Shown here: piece after piece, positions 4,385 through 9,262 of the stretch
Position numbering within the stretch: the stretch's first letter is position 1
Layout of the letters: the number at the start of each line of letters is the position of its first letter
Origin: an uncultured Eubacteriales bacterium
Lineage (GTDB): Bacteria > Bacillota > Clostridia > Monoglobales > Monoglobaceae
Assembly (NCBI GenBank): GCA_905205855.1
Contig: CAJLFL010000065.1
Location: 1 to 9,262, forward strand
Direction: 5' to 3'
DNA length: 9,262 bases
Program-made: the position numbers and the translations under genes
Notes under the pieces: generated by a model
Told to the model about the DNA's origin: nothing
The model's database searches: none
The model's input: the letters and a program-made list of their open reading frames with translations, nothing else

Positions 4385-7243
4385 TTATTTTACAATAACA
4401 ATTTCTTTTACAACATCCTGATATATTCTGAGGAATACTCTTGATTCATTGCCTTCCTCAAATATCTCTATATCTCCCGCGGAAACCATTTGAATATTAT
4501 TCTTGTTTCGCGTTGAGTCATACAGATATACAAGCGCATCTCCTGTTGCGTAGTTATAAACTGTGCCGTTGACGGTCATGTTTATACTTCCGCTGAACTT
4601 TTTGGTGACGCGTCCGTAAACAGTTGTCAGATCATCATTTATCTTGTTGACAAATTCATTATCCTTTGCCTTGCTGTCAAACAAAACGCTGATTCCGTCT
4701 ATTTCGCCCTTGGTGTTGGTGCGGTACTGAATTATATCGCCCTGTTCAAGCGTTCCGGAGGATTTTCTGAGAATTGTCTTATCGGACGCAATCATATCAA
4801 CTGTTTTGCCGTCCTGCCATCCGTAAACCCTGTCGGTGTCCTCATAATCCGAGTTTTGCGTTGCGCTGACATAATCAACTACAAGAATCGGGGACTCTGC
4901 TGCTGTTACGCCTGTTGTGCTTGTTATTACAACAACGTTCGCATTGTAATTTTCCTGCAAATCATAGATTATTGCATCATAAGACGAATTATTTGTCAGG
5001 GTCGATTTATTTCTTACAGCAAACTTATCGGTATCCGTGCCTGAACCTGCAGGAATATCAAATATAATTGTGCTGTCGCTTATACCTACGCTGCCGAGCT
5101 TGGAGGAAGAACTCTTATAAACCATGTCGTTTTTCCTAACGTTCATGGTGAAGCGTCCTACATTCGGTGCGCCTGTTCCTGTGTTGTCAAGAGCGGTTTC
5201 TATAGCCGTTATTGCATTGTTGCTGTTTGCCTCAAATACAATAACCTGTCCTATGGCTCCGCTTGTTCCGGTAGTCAGTGATTTTACAACATCTTCGGCT
5301 GTTTTGCCGTAATCGTCGTTGAGTCTGAGCTTGCTTGTTGTATTCATAATAACGGTTTCACCTGTTTTGGTGAAAAGTTTAAGCTGTGCGGTGTCATCAA
5401 AGCCGTCATTCATAACTGCGCCGACCAGATATGCGTAGTTTCCTGCTGCGGAAATGTCGGAATTTACGCTTGCGTTGGTGTCTACTGCGGCAATTTTGTT
5501 TTCTATATCAAGATAGAAGTTACCTTTGTCACGCAGCTTGATTTCATTCGGATAGCTGTCTGCCTTCTTGTATCTGTCAGTGCTGTTACCTATGCGGAAG
5601 CCCTTGTCTGTGGATTCGGTAATCATTCCGTTGATAACCGCATCTGATACATATCCTTTTACAAGCTCTTTGTCATCACTTATTGTATAAGAGATAACAT
5701 TCCATTCACGAAGATCGCCTATACCTATATGCTCGCCGTTTTTAACAAGAGTATACAGGGTTGTTGTATCTTCATCATCAAATACAAGCGAACCGTTGAG
5801 GTATTTATCCGTTACGCGGTTTGTTACGGTCGAAACCGTATCAACAACGAGGTTTGTAAGGTGATTTACAAATACTATTTCATAAATTCCGTTTGTGTCG
5901 GAATCAAGCAAAATTACATTACCTGATTTTGGCTTCATCTGTTCCGTTGTTACGCCGGTCTTATATTTGCCGTTGTAAATATAAACTGCGTCGGAGGCGA
6001 TATTTGCGGTTTTGGAGTTTTTGTCATCCGGATTTGCCCAGTAAACAAATGTTCTGTTTTCGCCGTCATTGCCGCTGACAGATACAATGTCGTCTGCGTC
6101 AACCTTTATCGCTTTGTTTTTGCTGTCCTGCGCTCTTACATCAATCAGTGTTTTGTCATCGCTTGTTTTGTCTATTCTTGCGTAATAAAGGACGTTGTAA
6201 CCTAACATTTGCGTTGCGCTTGTGTCGCCCTCTAAAAACTGCTTTTTGTCAATCAATATACGATCTCTGTCGGTGGTGCTGCCTCCGTCCAGAGCAGTTT
6301 CTCTTGTTCCTGTAATCTGACCGTAGCCTTTTTCGACATTCAGCTTGTCATAAAGCAGAGTCTTGTCTACAACCTCATAGCTTGTGTTTGTGCCAAATCC
6401 GACCTGTTCCATAAGATTTACCGTCAGAGCGTTAAATACCAGTTGTGCAATATCACCTCTGGTTGCCGGCATAGCCGCCGAACCAGACAAACCTCTTAAA
6501 AGCTGATTGGTTGATGCCAAGTAAAGATATCCTGTCGGGTATCCGCCCTTATCCTCTGCTGCCGGTTCATAACCCATAGCGCGGACAATGATTGCTACTG
6601 CCTCCTGAAGAAGCACAGCATCATCGGGACGGAAGGTTCCCTCGGTATCTCCGATTATCATACCCTGCTGATCGGCAACGTTTATTGCTCCGTTTGCCCA
6701 GTGATCGGACGCTACGTCCGGGAATCTTGTCGAAACGTTTGAACTTTTAACAACGTCCTCAAGACCGACGGCATAAACTGCTACCTTTGCCATTTCGCTT
6801 CGGATAATATTGTCATTGGGACGAAAGGCTCCGCTTTCGGCATCACCGACCATTATACCGAGCGCTCCCAAAAGCTCGGCTGCTTCCTCATACTGTGTGC
6901 CGGAAATATCCGGTGCAAGCGCTACCTTTGAGGTGCTGTATCTTGAAAGTGCCGGTTCCTCTGCTACCGGATCTGAGGTCATACCGTTGTACTTAGAGCT
7001 GTTTTCTATCAGATTGGTGTTGATGTTTGTATCGGGGTTAAGTGTACCGTCGGCGTTTGTGCCGTCAAATGTCCTTAAACCCTGTTGGATTGTTCCGGTA
7101 TCTCCTGTTGTTCCGCCTGTGTCCGCAGATGCCGGAAGCGTTTCGCTGCCGCCTTCGGCAAAGCCGGAAGCGAATGCTCCGGTTGCTATTATGCCTGTGA
7201 TAAGACAGATAACTGTAAACAGGGAGATTGTTTTCTTTAACAT
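4385..7243 (-). CDS. Secreted S-layer homology (SLH) domain protein, 952 residues
   Basis: This is a large exported protein, probably anchored to cell-wall polymers. The start at 7243 is chosen because AGGAGG (7253-7258 on this strand) lies 9 bases before it; the upstream in-frame ATG at 7261 overlaps that site. The signal peptide spans 1-25 (MLKK, hydrophobic core, AFA/S cut). A Gly/Thr/Asn-rich low-complexity stretch (about 30-100) precedes three SLH repeats near 117-160, 174-224 and 228-277. SLH2 has FPDVASDHWANGAI and GDTEGTFRPDD. The TRAE-type motif is degenerate: IRSE, LLQE, TRGD. The remaining ~670 residues are Thr/Asp/Asn-rich, beta-like and of unknown function. The mature part has no Cys, common for S-layer proteins. 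It is divergent from a second SLH gene. Confidence 0.9.
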   Translation of the reverse strand: MLKKTISLFTVICLITGIIATGAFASGFAEGGSETLPASADTGGTTGDTGTIQQGLRTFDGTNADGTLNPDTNINTNLIENSSKYNGMTSDPVAEEPALSRYSTSKVALAPDISGTQYEEAAELLGALGIMVGDAESGAFRPNDNIIRSEMAKVAVYAVGLEDVVKSSNVSTRFPDVASDHWANGAINVADQQGMIIGDTEGTFRPDDAVLLQEAVAIIVRAMGYEPAAEDKGGYPTGYLYLASTNQLLRGLSGSAAMPATRGDIAQLVFNALTVNLMEQVGFGTNTSYEVVDKTLLYDKLNVEKGYGQITGTRETALDGGSTTDRDRILIDKKQFLEGDTSATQMLGYNVLYYARIDKTSDDKTLIDVRAQDSKNKAIKVDADDIVSVSGNDGENRTFVYWANPDDKNSKTANIASDAVYIYNGKYKTGVTTEQMKPKSGNVILLDSDTNGIYEIVFVNHLTNLVVDTVSTVTNRVTDKYLNGSLVFDDEDTTTLYTLVKNGEHIGIGDLREWNVISYTISDDKELVKGYVSDAVINGMITESTDKGFRIGNSTDRYKKADSYPNEIKLRDKGNFYLDIENKIAAVDTNASVNSDISAAGNYAYLVGAVMNDGFDDTAQLKLFTKTGETVIMNTTSKLRLNDDYGKTAEDVVKSLTTGTSGAIGQVIVFEANSNNAITAIETALDNTGTGAPNVGRFTMNVRKNDMVYKSSSSKLGSVGISDSTIIFDIPAGSGTDTDKFAVRNKSTLTNNSSYDAIIYDLQENYNANVVVITSTTGVTAAESPILVVDYVSATQNSDYEDTDRVYGWQDGKTVDMIASDKTILRKSSGTLEQGDIIQYRTNTKGEIDGISVLFDSKAKDNEFVNKINDDLTTVYGRVTKKFSGSINMTVNGTVYNYATGDALVYLYDSTRNKNNIQMVSAGDIEIFEEGNESRVFLRIYQDVVKEIVIVK

Positions 7244-7252
7244 ATGCTTTTT

Positions 7253-7258
7253 CCTCCT
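7253..7258 (-). promoter_or_regulatory. Shine-Dalgarno site that sets the - strand SLH gene start
   Basis: Read on the - strand this is AGGAGG, 9 bases before the ATG at 7243. The alternative ATG at 7261 overlaps the upstream edge of the site and has none of its own, so the start at 7243 (signal peptide beginning MLKKTISLF) is preferred. Confidence 0.8.
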
Positions 7259-7294
7259 CATGTTTTATTATGATTTTCAGCTTGTATATTTTGT

Positions 7295-7323
7295 TTTTTA
7301 CGCATTTATTTTGTGCGAGGCAA
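7295..7323 (-). promoter_or_regulatory. Possible promoter of the - strand SLH gene
   Basis: On the - strand, TTGCCT (7323-7318) and TAAAAA (7300-7295) are separated by 17 bases. Each box matches the consensus at 4 of 6 positions, so the site is weak. It would give a leader of about 45 bases. It is the best of several poor candidates in this AT-rich gap. Confidence 0.3.
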
Positions 7324-7401
7324 TAAAAATTACACGGCAAACATTATGGCAGTCATGGAAAATTTTTTGTTTAATAAAAAATAAAATTTTTATATAAACT
7401 C

Positions 7402-7430
7402 TTGAATTTCAAAATTATATATGGTATCAT
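7402..7430 (+). promoter_or_regulatory. Extended -10 promoter of the + strand SLH gene
   Basis: TTGAAT (7402-7407) and TATCAT (7425-7430) are separated by 17 bases. TG at 7422-7423 gives an extended -10. Transcription would start near 7437, leaving about 72 leader bases before the ATG at 7509. It fits a SigA-type promoter and lies in the 265-base region between the two divergent SLH genes. Confidence 0.6.
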
Positions 7431-7508
7431 TTAAAGTAGGTATACAGAATGTAATTATATTTTTGACATCATACATACATTATATTTAAAACAGGAGGAT
7501 AATTTATT

Positions 7509-9262
7509 ATGAAAAAGCACAGACTGTTGACATGTGCCGTTTGCGTTTCTCTTACTTTGTCATCGCTTGCGGCTCCAGTTTTTGCCAAGGGATTTTCGGA
7601 TGTTGACAACGATTCTTCCGTGGCATGGGCTAAAACGTATATAGACCAGATGACGGAATCAGGCTATATTAAAGGTTATGAGGATGGAACATTTAAACCT
7701 AAAAGAGCAATTTCAAAGCTGGAATGTCTGCTTCTTATGTCCAGAATGCTGGGCGCGGAAGAAGATGACTATGCTGATGTTTCTCAGAAAGCACAGGAGA
7801 AATACAGCACAACCGTAAGTAAATATAATACTACATATGCAAAAGAACTTTGCTATCTTTTGTATAACGGTATAATAACAGAGGATGATTTGACAACATA
7901 TGCATCATCCGCAAATGCAAATACAGAGCTTTTGCGTTATCAAGCGGCAATATTGATGTCCAAGCTGCTCGGACAGTATTCGGCTGCTGCTGCATACAGC
8001 CCGTCAAAGCAGACATATTCTGATTTGAGCAACATTCCGTTTACGGCAAAAAATTGTGTGGAATATGTAAGTAGCATAGGAGTAATGAACGGTATGGACA
8101 GTGATGCTGCGGGAAATCCGCAGTTCTCTCCGTCGACCTCATTGACACGCGCTCAGATGGCTGCATTGCTTTCACGTACAGAAGATAAAATCAACAAAAG
8201 CTATTATGAGGCAAATGTTGACAAGGTTTCGGGTGATACCGTTACCCTCAGCATAAACGGAAAGTCAAGAAATTATAAAACAAATTCGGATACTGTAGTT
8301 TATACAGAGGATGGAGAACGCGGCAGAGTAGCAAATCTTGCAGAGGGTGACAGCATAGCTGCCGTTGAAATCAACGATCATCTTCAGTCAATTATTGTTC
8401 TCGGCAGTGATCCGTCCAAAGGCGATGCTGAGAAAACTTCGGTATTTGCTATGATTTCTCAGCTGAATGAATCCGCTGACGGAAAGAAGATTACGCTTGT
8501 TGACTCGGAGGATGTTACAAATTCGGCAACATATGATGTTCACGATAACTGCAAATATACAATAAGCGGCGCGTCTGCGGCGTTCGGTAACTTCAAAAAA
8601 GGTCAGCTTGTTCAGGCTACTGTGGCAAACGGAAAGATTATTGCCCTTGAAACAATAGAAAAGAGCATGAATATTTCCGGAACATTGGTAAGCGTTGACT
8701 TTGATGACAGTGATCATGTTTATCTGACAGTTAAGGATTCAAAGGATGAAGAACAGAAATATGTTGTTTCAAACAAAGGTGCGTCTATCACACGCGACGG
8801 AGCGGCAGCGGAGTATCGTCAGCTTTCGGCAGGCGACAGCGTTAAGCTGCAGTTTACCAACGGCAAGGTTGTAAAAATCAGTTCGACAAGCAATTCGGAG
8901 AAGTTTACAGGAGTGTTGAGTGAGATTATCCTTGCAACACGTCCGAGAGTTACACTTACAATCGATGGTGAGTCAAAAACCTATTATCTGCGCTCTGATG
9001 CAACCATTACAATAGCAGGTACAACCTCAACTGTATATGATTTGCGTCCTAACGTGACCGTTTCCGGTTTATTTGACGGTGATGAAGTTAAATCAATTAC
9101 GGCTTCTTCAATTTCAACAAATGAAAAGGGGGAGTTCTCCGGTACGGTTGCGGGTGTAAACACAACCTTTAAAGTTATCACCATAACAGATACTGAGGGT
9201 AACAATCACAGCGTATATTATAACACAAGTACAACATTCTTAAACAGCAACGGAAGCTCATC
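7509..9262 (+). CDS. Secreted SLH-domain protein with tandem beta-rich repeats (3' end outside window)
   Basis: An open frame runs from ATG 7509 to the window edge, 584 codons without a stop. AGGAGG lies at 7493-7498, 10 bases before the start. A Sec signal peptide (MKKHRLLTC, hydrophobic core, PVFA/K at 26/27) is followed by SLH repeats: SLH1 (29-82, GFSDV, GYEDGTFKP), a degenerate SLH2 (about 108-156) and SLH3 (170-223, YSDLSNIPF, SLTRAQ). From about residue 233 come at least four units of about 66-75 residues and the start of a fifth. Each has a 'G-hydrophobic' strand, a 'v-t-l-t' strand, a Tyr-containing strand, then an L-x-x-G-D-x-V-like turn. They loosely resemble small beta-barrel domains such as DUF5666, which is unverified. 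The protein is probably a wall-anchored surface protein. Confidence 0.88.
   Translation, partial: MKKHRLLTCAVCVSLTLSSLAAPVFAKGFSDVDNDSSVAWAKTYIDQMTESGYIKGYEDGTFKPKRAISKLECLLLMSRMLGAEEDDYADVSQKAQEKYSTTVSKYNTTYAKELCYLLYNGIITEDDLTTYASSANANTELLRYQAAILMSKLLGQYSAAAAYSPSKQTYSDLSNIPFTAKNCVEYVSSIGVMNGMDSDAAGNPQFSPSTSLTRAQMAALLSRTEDKINKSYYEANVDKVSGDTVTLSINGKSRNYKTNSDTVVYTEDGERGRVANLAEGDSIAAVEINDHLQSIIVLGSDPSKGDAEKTSVFAMISQLNESADGKKITLVDSEDVTNSATYDVHDNCKYTISGASAAFGNFKKGQLVQATVANGKIIALETIEKSMNISGTLVSVDFDDSDHVYLTVKDSKDEEQKYVVSNKGASITRDGAAAEYRQLSAGDSVKLQFTNGKVVKISSTSNSEKFTGVLSEIILATRPRVTLTIDGESKTYYLRSDATITIAGTTSTVYDLRPNVTVSGLFDGDEVKSITASSISTNEKGEFSGTVAGVNTTFKVITITDTEGNNHSVYYNTSTTFLNSNGSS
8205..9262 (+). 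repeat. Protein-level tandem repeats in the + strand SLH gene
   Basis: Units lie at residues 233-298, 311-384, 388-461, 466-534 and 542 to the edge. Shared anchors are a starting G-x-V/L (SGTLVSV, TGVLSEI, SGTVAGV), a strand before a turn (LTVKDSKDEE, LTIDGESK), and LxxGDSV-like turns (LAEGDSI, FKKGQLV, LSAGDSV). The units match weakly in DNA, so the duplication is old or was strongly diversified. Confidence 0.65.

Noticed and set aside
6810..7397. A 195-codon open frame on the + strand opposite the SLH gene
   Set aside because: It is antisense to the signal peptide and SLH repeats of the - strand gene and reads as a shadow with Ser/Pro/Val bias; no start signal or domain is visible.
7463..7468. 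A perfect TTGACA in the leader of the + strand SLH gene
   Set aside because: The only -10-like sequence after it (TATATT, 7481-7486) is just 12 bases away, too close for a normal promoter. The 7402-7430 pair is better.

Overview
The window looks like a chromosomal segment of a Gram-positive anaerobe of the class Clostridia. The evidence is the order rpmH-rnpA-yidD-yidC-jag, near-consensus SigA-type promoters, strong AGGAGG ribosome binding sites, a moderately AT-rich composition and two secreted proteins with S-layer homology (SLH) domains. A gut Oscillospirales- or Monoglobales-like genome is a reasonable guess, but the sequence alone does not settle the family.

Bases 1-3123 hold the conserved cluster that usually sits beside dnaA and oriC. 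A TTGACA/TAAAAT promoter drives rpmH (ribosomal protein L34). A 299-base, hairpin-rich gap containing an intrinsic terminator separates rpmH from rnpA (protein subunit of RNase P). Then follow rnpA, yidD, yidC and jag, tightly packed with two overlaps (rnpA/yidD and yidC/jag). Together they link ribosome assembly, tRNA maturation and membrane protein insertion. No dnaA and no DnaA box is visible at the left edge.

Bases 3124-4377 hold a gap with a long imperfect inverted repeat, an AI-2E/YtvI-type membrane protein on the + strand, and a shared bidirectional terminator. The usual neighbours after jag (mnmE, mnmG, rsmG) are absent, so synteny is broken here.

Bases 4385-9262 hold two divergently transcribed SLH proteins. 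One is complete on the - strand (952 residues). The other, on the + strand, runs off the right edge after 584 codons. Both have a Sec signal peptide, N-terminal SLH repeats and a long beta-rich C-terminal part. In the + strand protein that part is a visible tandem array of roughly 70-residue units. They probably belong to the cell-surface layer.

I see no clear mobile element, CRISPR array, tRNA or rRNA. The most promising undescribed items are the structured rpmH-rnpA gap, the jag/AI-2E inverted repeat and the repeat domain of the SLH proteins.
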